17,149 nt of DNA, taken from Dechloromonas sp. (GTDB taxonomy: Bacteria; Pseudomonadota; Gammaproteobacteria; Burkholderiales; Rhodocyclaceae). A model generated the notes under the pieces. That model saw nothing but the letters and a program-made list of their open reading frames with translations, searched no databases and had not been told where the DNA came from. Shown here in pieces: positions 1-7,210 of the stretch (position 1 is the stretch's first letter; every line of letters starts with the position of its first letter). The stretch lies in the NCBI GenBank assembly GCA_017302355.1, contig JAFLDQ010000067.1:1-17149 (forward strand), written 5' to 3'. A program made the translations under genes and the position numbers.

Positions 1-286
1 CCCGAAGGTGCTGTGCCAGCAGAGTTTTTTTACCTTCGCGCCACACGCCCTCCGCCCGCCTCGCTTCCTCGGTCGTTTTCTGCACCTGATGCTGCGCCCA
101 GGCCGTCAGCGATTCCCGACCCAGTTGGCGCAATTCGTCAATCAGCCGCTGTTCCGCGGCATCCGCCTCTTGCAGGGCGCCGGTCTCGTTCTCTACCGCC
201 GACAAAATCGATTCCACCCTGGCCAGCAGTGGCGGGTGCGCCTTTAACCGCTCCACCAGCTCTGCCTCGCGTGTCAGTCTCTCCAT
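1..286 (-). CDS. Insertion-sequence transposase, N-terminal part (ISKra4-like), cut by window edge
   Basis: The reading frame starts at an ATG whose first base is 286, preceded by an AGGAG ribosome binding site, and runs leftward toward the window start. It begins MERLTREAELVERLKAHPPL and continues as a charged, helical segment rich in Glu, Arg and Gln. About 84 codons in, at 31-25, the minus strand reads seven A residues. In the starting frame the text after Lys-Lys is TLLAQHLR. Moving one base forward gives LCWHSTFG, which from memory resembles the conserved WH(S/T)TFG segment of ISKra4-type transposases. The element may therefore use slippage at A7 to join two frames, or it may be a frameshifted remnant. 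The rest of the element lies outside the window, and I could not identify the terminal inverted repeat between the ATG and the rplM promoter. The family call is from memory of similar proteins. Confidence 0.62.
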   Translation of the reverse strand, partial: MERLTREAELVERLKAHPPLLARVESILSAVENETGALQEADAAEQRLIDELRQLGRESLTAWAQHQVQKTTEEARRAEGVWREGKKTLLAQHLR

Positions 287-364
287 TTCCTTTCTCCTCT
301 GGCTGCGATACTGGGCAAGACTATTCCACATCAGTTTGAATCACACCCGGGTGCCGGCTTTTGA

Positions 365-394
365 TTGACAGTCTTCCGGCAGATCGAATACAAT
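365..394 (+). promoter_or_regulatory. Sigma-70 promoter of rplM-rpsI
   Basis: A perfect TTGACA at 365-370 is followed, after 18 bases, by TACAAT at 389-394 (5 of 6 matches to TATAAT). Transcription would start near 401 and give a leader of about 42 bases before the rplM ATG. The promoter lies directly downstream of the insertion-sequence end region. Confidence 0.75.
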
Positions 395-442
395 TTCCGG
401 CTTTCTCCAATCCGCGCCCAATTCTTTCAGGACGGCACACAC

Positions 443-871
443 ATGAAAACGTTTTCCGCCAAGCCACATGAGGTGAAGCGCGAGTGGTTTGTGGTTGACG
501 CCACAGACAAGGTGCTCGGCCGCCTCGCTACCGAAATCGCCCGCCGTCTGCGTGGCAAGCACAAGGCGATCTATACGCCTCACGTTGATACGGGTGATTT
601 CATCGTCGTCACCAATGTCGAGCGGATTGCGGTCACCGGAAACAAGGCCGAGGACAAGAAGTACTACCGCCATTCGGGCTACCCTGGGGGCGTTTCCGAA
701 ATCAGTTTCAAGAAGATCCAGCAACGTTTCCCGGGCCGCGCCCTGGAAGCCGCCGTCAAGGGCATGCTGCCCAAGGGCCCGCTGGGCTACGCAATGCTGA
801 AGAAGCTGAAGTGCTACGCAGGCGCACAACATCCTCACACCGCCCAGCAGCCCAAGGCGCTGGAAATCTAA
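443..871 (+). CDS. rplM: 50S ribosomal protein L13
   Basis: This gene encodes the large-subunit protein L13, an early 23S rRNA-binding assembly protein. The product is 142 residues, the same length as E. coli L13. It begins [20 protein letters not shown] and carries the family segments [43 protein letters not shown] and [17 protein letters not shown]. The frame is open upstream, but the ATG at 443 is chosen because it matches the family N-terminus and has AGGA at 429-432, 10 bases upstream. It is the first gene of the conserved rplM-rpsI operon, with rpsI starting only 9 bases after its stop. Its own promoter is at 365-394. Confidence 0.98.
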   Translation: MKTFSAKPHEVKREWFVVDATDKVLGRLATEIARRLRGKHKAIYTPHVDTGDFIVVTNVERIAVTGNKAEDKKYYRHSGYPGGVSEISFKKIQQRFPGRALEAAVKGMLPKGPLGYAMLKKLKCYAGAQHPHTAQQPKALEI

Positions 872-880
872 GGGGTCGTC

Positions 881-1273
881 ATGGCTGAGAGCTATTTTTA
901 CGGTACGGGTCGTCGCAAGAGCGCTGTTGCCCGTGTATTCATGAAGCGCGGTTCAGGTGCTTTCGTCGTCAACGGCAAGCCCATTGACGAGTTTTTCTCG
1001 CGTGAGACCGGCCGCATGATCGTTCGCCAACCGCTTCATCTGATCGATCAACTGGCCGGGTTCGATATCAAGGTCAATGTCACGGGCGGTGGCGAGTCCG
1101 GGCAGGCCGGCGCTGTCCGTCACGGCATAACCCGCGCCCTGATCGAGTACGATGGAAGCTTGAAGCCTGCGCTTTCCAAGGCGGGTTTTGTCACCCGCGA
1201 TGCCCGCGAAGTCGAGCGCAAGAAGGTCGGCTTTCACAAGGCGCGTCGCCGCAAGCAGTTCTCGAAGCGCTGA
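881..1273 (+). CDS. rpsI: 30S ribosomal protein S9
   Basis: This gene encodes the small-subunit protein S9, whose basic C-terminal tail reaches the P-site tRNA. The product is 130 residues, matching the usual length. The start [20 protein letters not shown] is diagnostic, as is the end [17 protein letters not shown] with the terminal Ser-Lys-Arg. AGGGG just after the rplM stop serves as the ribosome binding site, so translation is probably closely linked to rplM. An intrinsic terminator follows about 20 bases downstream and closes the operon. Nothing in the gene looks unusual. Confidence 0.98.
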   Translation: MAESYFYGTGRRKSAVARVFMKRGSGAFVVNGKPIDEFFSRETGRMIVRQPLHLIDQLAGFDIKVNVTGGGESGQAGAVRHGITRALIEYDGSLKPALSKAGFVTRDAREVERKKVGFHKARRRKQFSKR

Positions 1274-1293
1274 TTCGCTCCGCGAACGCAAGA

Positions 1294-1318
1294 AGCCGCC
1301 AGCTTGGCGGCTTTTTTT
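1294..1318 (+). terminator. Rho-independent terminator of rplM-rpsI
   Basis: Perfect 8-bp stem AGCCGCCA (1294-1301) and TGGCGGCT (1305-1312) with a 3-base loop, running into seven T residues (1312-1318). It starts 20 bases after the rpsI stop. Confidence 0.92.
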
Positions 1319-1671
1319 GCGCCGGCCATTGAGACGATCGGCGGGTGCGGATCCCGCGCCGTGAGTGGGTCGAGGCACGTACAGCGCAGCTGCATGGCTG
1401 CCCCGGCGTGGGGAGGCAGGGTGGCGCGATGGCTCGCATGGGCAGGAGAGCGGGCATGGCGATTGTCGGACCCGACGTCCCGTATCAGGATTCCGGTCGT
1501 AGCATATCGACGCCGGGCGGCGCGAACGCTTCGTCTTGCGGTGTAGCTGGCTGCAGGCCGCATGGGCAGGCACGCAGCCTTCCGGATTTCGTGCAGGGAG
1601 AACCGGCTGCGATGCGCCCGTCAGCCGGCGCCAAGGGCGACCGGGGCCGGCCCGGTCGCCGTGTTGCGCGA
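1319..1671. other. Intergenic spacer between rpsI and ppk2; GC-rich hairpin near the ppk2 end
   Basis: About 350 bases separate the rpsI terminator from the ppk2 stop codon. I see no convincing protein or RNA gene: the open frames here lack family features and good ribosome binding sites. The one clear structure is a perfect 10-bp inverted repeat, GGCGACCGGG at 1636-1645 and CCCGGTCGCC at 1651-1660, with a 5-base loop. It lies 12 bases beyond the ppk2 stop on the minus strand. It has no T-run, so it could stabilise the ppk2 mRNA 3' end or act as a weak terminator. Confidence 0.5.
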
Positions 1672-2811
1672 TCAGAAGATTTCGGGGATGAAGGTCTGGT
1701 CCGACATCGGCGGGCGCACGTAGCCCTGGTCTTCCTGGCGCGGCGGCAGTTCGATGCGTTCCGGCGTCAGGTCCTCATAGTCGATCAGGCTGAGCAGGTG
1801 GGTCATGACATTCAGGCGCGCCCGCTCCTTGTCATCGCCGTGCACCACATACCACGGCGCCTGCTTGATGTCGGTATGGGCGAACATTTCGTCCTTGGCC
1901 TTGGAGTACTCGACCCAACGCGCGCGTGACTGGAGGTCCATCGGACTCAGTTTCCAGTGCTTGGTCGGGTGGTAGATGCGCTTCCTGAACCGCCGTTCCT
2001 GCTCCTCGTTGCTGATCGAGAACCAGTACTTGACGAGAATGATCCCGCTGCGCACCAGCATGCGTTCGAATTCAGGGCAGCTGCGCAGGAACTCGCTGTG
2101 CTCGCCAGGTGTGCAGAAACCCATCACCTTCTCGACCCCGGCGCGGTTGTACCAGCTGCGATCCATGAGAACCATTTCGCCAGCAGCCGGCAGATGTTGC
2201 ACATAACGCTGGAAATACCACTGACCTTGCTCACGCTCGGTCGGCGCCGGCAGCGCCACGACCTTCGTGACGCGCGGACTCAGGCTTTCGGTGATGCGCT
2301 TGATGCAGCCACCCTTGCCCGCGGCATCGCGCCCTTCGAAAACCACGACGACCTTGAGCTTCTTGAACTTGATCCATTCCTGAAGCTTGACCATTTCGAC
2401 CTGCAGACCGGCGAGCGCCTTCTCGTATTCTTCCGGCTTCATGCGCTTGTGCTTGTGAGAGGCATCGTCCGCTGTCTCCTCGCCGCCGCCCAGGCCGGTG
2501 AAGCGCGTTGCCTCGTTCCGGGAGGCCTTGATGGCCTTCACCGCATCCTCGGCGGCCTTGGTGAGCGCGACCTTGGCCTTCACCGCGCCATGCGAGGCCT
2601 TGGCGAGGGCTTCCTTGTCCTTTGCCGTCGGCGCGGCTCTCTTCGCGGCCGCAGACTTCGTGGCGGCCGTCACCGCTGGCTTGGCTGCCGGGCTGGTCGG
2701 CTTCGCTGCCGCGGCCGGCTTCGGCACTGCGGCGGCGGGGGAACTCGAAGCCGCGGTTGCCGTATCATCCTTGGTCACCTCAGGGGTTGCTTTCTCGCTT
2801 TCATTTGCCAT
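1672..2811 (-). CDS. ppk2: Polyphosphate kinase 2 family protein with Ala/Lys-rich N-terminal tail
   Basis: PPK2 enzymes transfer phosphate between polyphosphate and nucleoside di- or triphosphates; this one resembles the class I (NDP to NTP) type. The kinase core begins near residue 123. It has the Walker A loop GRDAAGKGG (160-168), the Walker B region DRSWYNRAGVE (217-227) and the lid KRIYHPTKHWKLSP (277-290). The first 120 or so residues are low-complexity and rich in Ala, Pro, Lys and Thr, resembling histone H1/AlgP tails. The start at 2811 (MANESEK) is preferred over the in-frame ATG at 2826, because GGAGGG at 2824-2819 lies 7 bases upstream of it and would be inside the coding sequence otherwise. 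The product is then 379 residues, longer than the usual 270-300-residue core because of the tail. A GC-rich hairpin follows the stop. The subclass call is moderate; the family is secure. Confidence 0.95.
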   Translation of the reverse strand: MANESEKATPEVTKDDTATAASSSPAAAVPKPAAAAKPTSPAAKPAVTAATKSAAAKRAAPTAKDKEALAKASHGAVKAKVALTKAAEDAVKAIKASRNEATRFTGLGGGEETADDASHKHKRMKPEEYEKALAGLQVEMVKLQEWIKFKKLKVVVVFEGRDAAGKGGCIKRITESLSPRVTKVVALPAPTEREQGQWYFQRYVQHLPAAGEMVLMDRSWYNRAGVEKVMGFCTPGEHSEFLRSCPEFERMLVRSGIILVKYWFSISNEEQERRFRKRIYHPTKHWKLSPMDLQSRARWVEYSKAKDEMFAHTDIKQAPWYVVHGDDKERARLNVMTHLLSLIDYEDLTPERIELPPRQEDQGYVRPPMSDQTFIPEIF

Positions 2812-3172
2812 CTTTTTTCCCTCCATTGTCAGTTAGCGACCGGGCATTATGAGGCAAATTCCAGTGTGTGTGTCTGAAAACCGTACCCGGAGCCGACCGG
2901 TCCGCGCGGAATCTCCGCCCCCGCGCACCATGCCGCAGGAGGGGGCATCCGGGGGCAAGAAGAATGCCGGCGTCGGCGGCGGCGTGCGCGGGTCTAGCCG
3001 GCCGGACGGCTTTCGGTCAGAATGCACCTCCGAGCTCAGGTTTTCGTCCGACGACACGGTCAATCACGAGTCGTTGAGGAAAGCGGACCTGTTTCCTGTC
3101 TGACAGGGGGACAGCTGGCCCGGCCTGTCAGTGAAGTCATGATTCAACGCGCAGTCAGCTACGGAGTCTCAG
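2812..3172. other. Divergent intergenic region between ppk2 and yggX
   Basis: About 360 bases hold the upstream regions of ppk2 (minus) and yggX (plus). On the minus strand, CATAAT at 2851-2846 is a possible -10 box for ppk2, but no good -35 lies upstream; a short GT/CA dinucleotide run sits there instead. On the yggX side the 11-base palindrome CTGTCTGACAG (3097-3107) is followed by a related CTGTCAG at 3125-3131. These could be regulator half-sites, but the evidence is weak. Open frames here lack recognisable protein features. Confidence 0.35.
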
Positions 3173-3445
3173 ATGGCACGAACCGTCAATTGCATCAAGC
3201 TTGGCCGCGAGGCCGAGGGCCTGGATCTTCCGCCCTATCCGGGGGCGTTGGGGCAACGGATTTTCGAGAGTGTCTCGAAAGAGGCATGGCAGCAATGGAT
3301 CAGGCTGCAGACCATGCTCATCAACGAAAACCGGCTCAATCTGATGGATGCCCGTCACCGCAAGTACCTCGCGGAACAGGTGGAGAAGCACTTCTTCGGC
3401 GGCGGGGCCGACCAGATTCAAGGCTACGTTCCGCCCAAGCCTTGA
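3173..3445 (+). CDS. yggX: Probable Fe(2+)-trafficking protein YggX
   Basis: YggX is a small cytosolic protein linked to iron handling and protection of iron-sulfur enzymes from oxidative damage. The 90-residue product has the family length and signature: [20 protein letters not shown] with the single conserved Cys7, then [34 protein letters not shown] and a C-terminus with EKHFFGGG and YVPP. GGAG at 3163-3166 lies 6 bases before the ATG. It is a single-gene unit, divergent from ppk2 and closed by a hairpin at 3464-3487. In gammaproteobacteria yggX often follows mutY, but no mutY is present here. Confidence 0.95.
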   Translation: MARTVNCIKLGREAEGLDLPPYPGALGQRIFESVSKEAWQQWIRLQTMLINENRLNLMDARHRKYLAEQVEKHFFGGGADQIQGYVPPKP

Positions 3446-3463
3446 GCGCCGGACCTGGCCGAA

Positions 3464-3487
3464 GAAACCCCGCTCCCGCGGGGTTTC
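3464..3487 (+). terminator. Terminator-like hairpin after yggX
   Basis: Perfect 10-bp stem GAAACCCCGC (3464-3473) and GCGGGGTTTC (3478-3487) with a 4-base loop, 18 bases after the yggX stop. The tail is CTTCATC rather than a strong T-run, so it is a moderate terminator. The stem would form on either strand. Confidence 0.7.
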
Positions 3488-3836
3488 CTTCATCGGTCGC
3501 AGGCGGCTGCCGGCTTGCCGTCGGGACGGGCAATTCCAGTTCCCAACCAACCGTGACCTGGCCGCCTTCACCTTGCCGTGCCGCCTCCACTGTCGGCGGC
3601 TCGTCTTCGCGTCACGATTGATCTGGAATAATGACGATGACGGCCGCCGACCGGCAGCGGGGAATTCCCGGTCGCACACCGTCGAGATCTTTTGCAGCCG
3701 GCTGCGCAAGCAGGCGCAACCGCATCATCTGTCGCCAGCCGGATCCAGTCCCCGCTTGCGCCATGCAGATCGGTTAGCTGCCTGGTCCGCTGGAGTCCCC
3801 GACTGACGACCGGTCTCGCTGGGACGCGAGCACGAA
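3488..3836. other. Spacer between yggX and rpiA with no gene seen
   Basis: About 350 bases between convergent yggX and rpiA. Open frames on both strands have no family resemblance, no good ribosome binding site and Arg/Ser-rich compositions typical of out-of-frame GC-rich DNA. No tRNA cloverleaf or strong T-tailed hairpin was found. Confidence 0.4.
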
Positions 3837-4517
3837 TCAGCAGATGGTCCTGACGCCCTCGGCGGTGCCCAGCAGCAGGAGGTCGGCGGGGCGGATGGCG
3901 AACAGGCCGTTGGCGACGACGCCGGCGATCTGGTTGATCTTCGCTTCCAGACCCTTCGGGTCGTTGATGACCAGACCCCTGACGTCGAGTATGACATTCC
4001 CATTGTCGGTGACGAAGCCGTCGCGGAGCGCAGGATGGCCTCCCAGCCGGGTCAATTCGCGGGCGACGTATGCCCGTGCCATCGGAATGACCTCGACCGG
4101 CAGCGGAAACCTGCCCATCGTCGCGACCGCCTTCGAACCGTCGGCGATACAGATGAACTTTCTCGCAACCGCCGCAACGATCTTCTCCCGCGTCAGTGCG
4201 CCGCCGCCGCCCTTGATCATGTTCAGGCCGCCATCGATTTCGTCGGCGCCGTCGACATAGAACGGGAGATCATCGACGTCATTCAGATCGAATACGGCAA
4301 TGCCATGGCTTTCGAGTCGCCTCTTCGTGGCTTCCGAACTGGCGACCGCGCCCCTGTAGCGCGTACGGAACGGCGCGACGGCATCGATGAAACAGTTCGC
4401 CGTCGACCCGGTGCCAACACCGATGATGCTGCCATCGGGAGCGTTCGCTGCGACATGGTCGGCTGCCGCCTGTCCCACCGCAATCTTGAGTTCGTCCTGG
4501 GTCATGTCGTGTCTCAT
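3837..4517 (-). CDS. rpiA: Ribose-5-phosphate isomerase A
   Basis: RpiA interconverts ribose 5-phosphate and ribulose 5-phosphate in the non-oxidative pentose phosphate pathway. The 226-residue product is close to the E. coli length (219). It shows the family motifs [50 protein letters not shown] (the catalytic Asp/Glu region), ALTREKIVA and the C-terminal [15 protein letters not shown]. Two start codons are possible, at 4517 (MRHDMTQDE) and 4505 (MTQDELK). Neither has a strong ribosome binding site, and the second better matches usual RpiA N-termini. The gene is divergent from the AlgP-like gene, with about 100 bases between them. TAGAAT at 4540-4535 could be a -10 box, but the -35 is poor. 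Confidence 0.97.
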   Translation of the reverse strand: MRHDMTQDELKIAVGQAAADHVAANAPDGSIIGVGTGSTANCFIDAVAPFRTRYRGAVASSEATKRRLESHGIAVFDLNDVDDLPFYVDGADEIDGGLNMIKGGGGALTREKIVAAVARKFICIADGSKAVATMGRFPLPVEVIPMARAYVARELTRLGGHPALRDGFVTDNGNVILDVRGLVINDPKGLEAKINQIAGVVANGLFAIRPADLLLLGTAEGVRTIC

Positions 4518-4618
4518 CTTCTGGATTCACCGGCATTCTACCTGTCAATAGTTCGCACCTAGTGCATCTGGAATTGCTAACATACAGTCTGGTAATCTTT
4601 TCTTGAGGAGAGAGACAG

Positions 4619-5152
4619 GTGTCTGAAGAAGTGAAGCCCCAAACCGCGGCGGCCAACCCTGCCACTGCCGCCACGCCCGCCCCCACTGCCGCTGCCGCCA
4701 AGCCCGTGGAAGCAGTCAAGCCTGCGGCAGCAGTCAAACCGGCGGCGGCACAGCCGAAAGCCAGGGTTGCGAAGGCGCCCGTTGCCGCAGGCTCGTCCGC
4801 ACCGGCCGGCAGCAAACCGGACGAGACGAAGGCGGAGAACGAGCAGGCCATGTCGGACGCATTGGCGAAGGCCAAGGCCGCGAAGATCACGCAGCCCTTG
4901 GGCAAACCGGCGCCGGCCGGCCTTGCCAGCGCGGCCGAGGTCAAGATGAGCAAGAAGGCGGCCAAGCAGGCCGCCAAGCAAGCCAGGCGGGCTGCAAAGG
5001 CGGCAAAGAAGGAGGCCAAGCAGGCAGCCAGACGGGCCGCCAAGCAGGCCAGAAAGGAAGCCAGGCGGGCCAGGTTGGCTGCCAAGGCGGCCAAGAAGCA
5101 AGCCAAGCAGGCGGCGAAGCAGGCCAGGAAGGAAGCCAGGCAGGTCAAGTAG
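4619..5152 (+). CDS. Histone H1/AlgP-like Lys/Ala-rich protein
   Basis: The product is 177 residues and very low in complexity. Residues 1-70 are rich in Ala, Pro and Val with scattered Lys. A short acidic/mixed segment follows near 67-80 (KPDETKAENEQAMSDAL). Residues 111-177 are an almost pure repeat of K-K/Q-A-A-K-Q-A-R units with strong positive charge and helical propensity. The start is GTG at 4619, chosen because GAGGAG at 4605-4610 lies 8 bases upstream and no better start exists. In Pseudomonas the comparable protein AlgP is an H1-like protein reported to associate with polyphosphate granules; others of this type bind DNA. Which applies here cannot be told from sequence. A PPK2 with a similar tail lies 1.8 kb away. 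The long minus-strand frames over this gene, rich in Ala, Leu and Cys, are shadows of the repeat. Confidence 0.85.
   Translation: MSEEVKPQTAAANPATAATPAPTAAAAKPVEAVKPAAAVKPAAAQPKARVAKAPVAAGSSAPAGSKPDETKAENEQAMSDALAKAKAAKITQPLGKPAPAGLASAAEVKMSKKAAKQAAKQARRAAKAAKKEAKQAARRAAKQARKEARRARLAAKAAKKQAKQAAKQARKEARQVK
4949..5149 (+). repeat. Degenerate in-gene repeat encoding K/A/Q/R units
   Basis: The 3' third of the AlgP-like gene consists of variants of GCCAAGCAGGC and GCCAGGCGGGCC, encoding AKQA, ARRA and ARKEA units. Repeats of this kind can change length by recombination, so the copy number may differ between strains. Confidence 0.8.
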
Positions 5153-5550
5153 AATCCGGTTGATGGTCGCTGCGGGGTGCTCTGCCTGGCGGACTGCGGC
5201 GAGGATTCTCGGGGCGGCATCCGGTTGATTGGCGCGTTGCGCCGCCGTGATCCCGCAATGGCTGGCGGCAAGGGAAGGGAGGAGAGGAAGCGCGGCTCCG
5301 ACCTCCCTTGCGGAGGTCATCGGGTGGTGACGGGGCGCGGGCGCCGCAGGTCGCTGTCGATCCGGGGGAAGCGGGGGTGTGTCCCGCCCGAGTCCCGCAT
5401 CGCGCTGAAGTGTCATAGGCAGCGCCGCTCCCCATCGGTCCGTGCCGGCAGATTCGCCAGTGCATGGGTCGAGGATGCCGCCATTCCCGATGCAGTCGAC
5501 TGCTGCGGTCGACGCCGGGAATTGGCACATTCTCGACCGCGCGGCTGGAT
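5153..5550. other. Spacer between the AlgP-like gene and the MFS gene; no gene seen
   Basis: About 400 bases between convergent genes. A plus-strand open frame (5177-5599) is Arg/Gly-rich with no recognisable motif, so I do not call it. Structures present are a perfect 7-bp hairpin GACCTCC / GGAGGTC (5300-5306 and 5312-5318) without a T-run, the 12-base palindrome GCAGTCGACTGC at 5492-5503, and a 7-bp hairpin GCGGCTG / CAGCCGC (5541-5547 and 5552-5558) that spans the MFS stop codon. Confidence 0.4.
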
Positions 5551-6738
5551 TCAGCCGCCTGCCGGCCTGGGCTGGATGGGCAGCCGCCAAAGAGGGTAAA
5601 GGCCGACCAGCCCGAGCAGGGGCCCGGGCAAGAGCAGCCAGGTGATGCGGTTTCCCCAGTCGCCGATCCAGGCGGTGCCCAAATGGATCGAGACCATGGT
5701 GATGGCAAAGCCGATCGAGTTCTGAACGGCCAACGCGCTGCCGACGATTTCCGGCGGACAGGCGCGCGCCGACAGGGCGGAAAAATGCGGCGAGTCGGCA
5801 ACGACACTGGCTCCCCAGAGCAACAACAGGGTGATCCTGGCCCAAGCCGGCCATGCCCCGGTGAGCGGGAAAGCGGCACAACACAGTGCGGACAGGCCAA
5901 GGGCAGACGCTGCCACGCGCGCGCTGCCGATGCGCTGGCTCCACCAGCCGCCGAAGACGCAACCGATGGCGCCAATGCCGATGATGCCGAAGGCGAGGCC
6001 GGAGAGCCCCGCTGTCCGGGTTGCCGCCAGGTCGCTCGCGACGAGCAGTGACGGCACCAACGTCCAGAAGGCGTAGAGTTCCCACTGGTGGCCGAAATAG
6101 CCGAGCGCCGAAGCGCGGAATCCGGATGCCGAAAAAGCGTGGAACACCCGCCCGAGCCGCAAGGGCGGGGCATCATGGCGGCGCTTGAGATGCGGCCCGT
6201 CGCCAAGGGCGAAGATCATCGCGGCCGCAATCAGTGCCAGGCAGGATGAAACGAGTATCGTCGCCTGCCATGACCAGCCCGCGCCGGCCAGCCGCACGCC
6301 ATGCGGCAAGGCCGTACCGAGGGTGAGCATGCCAACCAGCTTGGCCAGCGCCGATCCGGCCCGCTCCGGCACCCAGCTGACCACCAGTTTCATACCCAGC
6401 GGATACACGCCGGCCAGACACAAGCCGACCGCAAAGCGCAGCGGGATGCCGCTCGCCATGTCAGTCGCAAGAAGTGCGAAGGCCGCATTGAAGAGCCCGC
6501 CGAGCAAGGCGCAAACGGCAAATATCCGGCTCGCCGCAAAGCGGTCCGCCAGCCCGGAGACGGCAAAGGTCAAGGTGCCCAGGATGAATCCGAGTTGGAC
6601 AGCGTTGGTGAGCGTGCCGATGTCAGCCGGGAGGATTCCCCAGTTGCGAACCAGGTCATCGGCGGCGCTGTTGGCGGAGAACCATAGCGAGGTGCCAAGA
6701 AGCTGTGCAAGGACTATGGCGGGAACGGGATTCTTCAT
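5551..6738 (-). CDS. Major facilitator superfamily transporter
   Basis: The product is a 395-residue inner-membrane protein of the size expected for 12 transmembrane helices. It shows alternating hydrophobic segments, for example LCLAGVYPLGMKLVVSW, ILVSSCLALIAAAMIFAL and GLAFGIIGIGAIGCVFGGWW. The first loop carries GLADRFAASRIF, the usual MFS loop 2-3 motif in a weak form. The start at 6738 (MKNPVPAIVL) puts helix 1 directly at the N-terminus, as is usual. The frame stays open to 6873, but that extension is Arg/Pro-rich and unlike a transporter. No strong ribosome binding site precedes 6738. TTGTCC with TATTCT 15 bases on (minus strand, just upstream) is a possible promoter. A perfect palindrome lies at 6878-6897. 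The substrate is unknown; export of small molecules is likely. Confidence 0.88.
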   Translation of the reverse strand: MKNPVPAIVLAQLLGTSLWFSANSAADDLVRNWGILPADIGTLTNAVQLGFILGTLTFAVSGLADRFAASRIFAVCALLGGLFNAAFALLATDMASGIPLRFAVGLCLAGVYPLGMKLVVSWVPERAGSALAKLVGMLTLGTALPHGVRLAGAGWSWQATILVSSCLALIAAAMIFALGDGPHLKRRHDAPPLRLGRVFHAFSASGFRASALGYFGHQWELYAFWTLVPSLLVASDLAATRTAGLSGLAFGIIGIGAIGCVFGGWWSQRIGSARVAASALGLSALCCAAFPLTGAWPAWARITLLLLWGASVVADSPHFSALSARACPPEIVGSALAVQNSIGFAITMVSIHLGTAWIGDWGNRITWLLLPGPLLGLVGLYPLWRLPIQPRPAGG

Positions 6739-7210
6739 GTGGCGGTCAGTTGGCGTTTTCAGCAAGAATACAACCGTTGCCTGGAGGACAAGAACAGGTG
6801 TCGCCCGCCGCTTCCGCCATACGCCAGGCGGGCGCACCAGCAGGACCGGGCAATCGCCGCAAGGCGCGGCCATTGTCCTGTAAGTAAATGCTTACAGACC
6901 AGGCGTTGCCCGGAGTCTCATCGCGATCCGGGCTGCGACCCCCAGGGCATGTTCGTACACTGCCAGCGCCGGGTGCGACTCCGCTTGCCCCGGGCACGGA
7001 AACCTGGTGCTGATCGCCGTGTCGAGGCGGGGTTTCGCGCTACCATGTCCGACGGATGAGCAGGCGGTTGTCTGGCGTCGCCCATGGCGCGGGGATGAAT
7101 CGTCGCAAGTCACTTGCCGAGGAATGCATTCCGGCTCTCCCCGGTTCTCGCGGCCAGGCCATGTCGCCTGCGCTTGCGGAACTTCCGTTGTCCGTCAGGA
7201 GTTGGAATCC
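6739..7210. other. Divergent intergenic region between the MFS gene and the sirtuin gene
   Basis: About 470 bases without a convincing gene. The frames of both neighbours remain open into it, but those extensions show no family similarity and are left out. The notable element is the palindrome at 6878-6897, listed separately. Confidence 0.45.
6878..6897. promoter_or_regulatory. Perfect palindrome, possible regulator operator
   Basis: CTGTAAG (6878-6884) and CTTACAG (6891-6897) form a perfect 7+7 inverted repeat around TAAATG. It is AT-richer than its GC-rich surroundings. It lies 140 bases upstream of the MFS start codon and 314 bases upstream of the sirtuin start. The shape is that of TetR-type operators seen near efflux genes, but no regulator gene is present in the window and there is no T-run for a terminator. 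Confidence 0.5.

Noticed and set aside
1957..2877. 306-codon plus-strand frame
   Set aside because: Antisense to ppk2, which has full catalytic motifs; the plus-strand product has none.
3155..3709. 184-codon minus-strand frame over yggX and the following spacer
   Set aside because: Overlaps yggX antisense, has no motif and crosses the yggX terminator.
4279..5271. 330-codon minus-strand frame with repeated Ala/Leu/Cys segments resembling membrane helices
   Set aside because: The apparent hydrophobic repeats arise from reading the AAG/GCC repeat of the AlgP-like gene on the other strand; it also overlaps rpiA.
4577..6085. 502-codon minus-strand open frame over the AlgP-like gene and MFS 3' end
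   Set aside because: It is the antisense shadow of the Lys/Ala repeat and of MFS coding sequence. Its product is Arg/Gly/Leu-rich with no motif, and it overlaps two supported genes.
6739..6873. 45-codon N-terminal extension of the MFS protein
   Set aside because: The extension is Arg/Pro-rich and lacks transporter character; MKNPVPAIVL at 6738 begins directly with helix 1.
7007..7210. 68-codon N-terminal extension of the sirtuin
   Set aside because: The extension has no sirtuin similarity, while ATG 7211 has an AGGAG site and places the NAD motif at the usual position.
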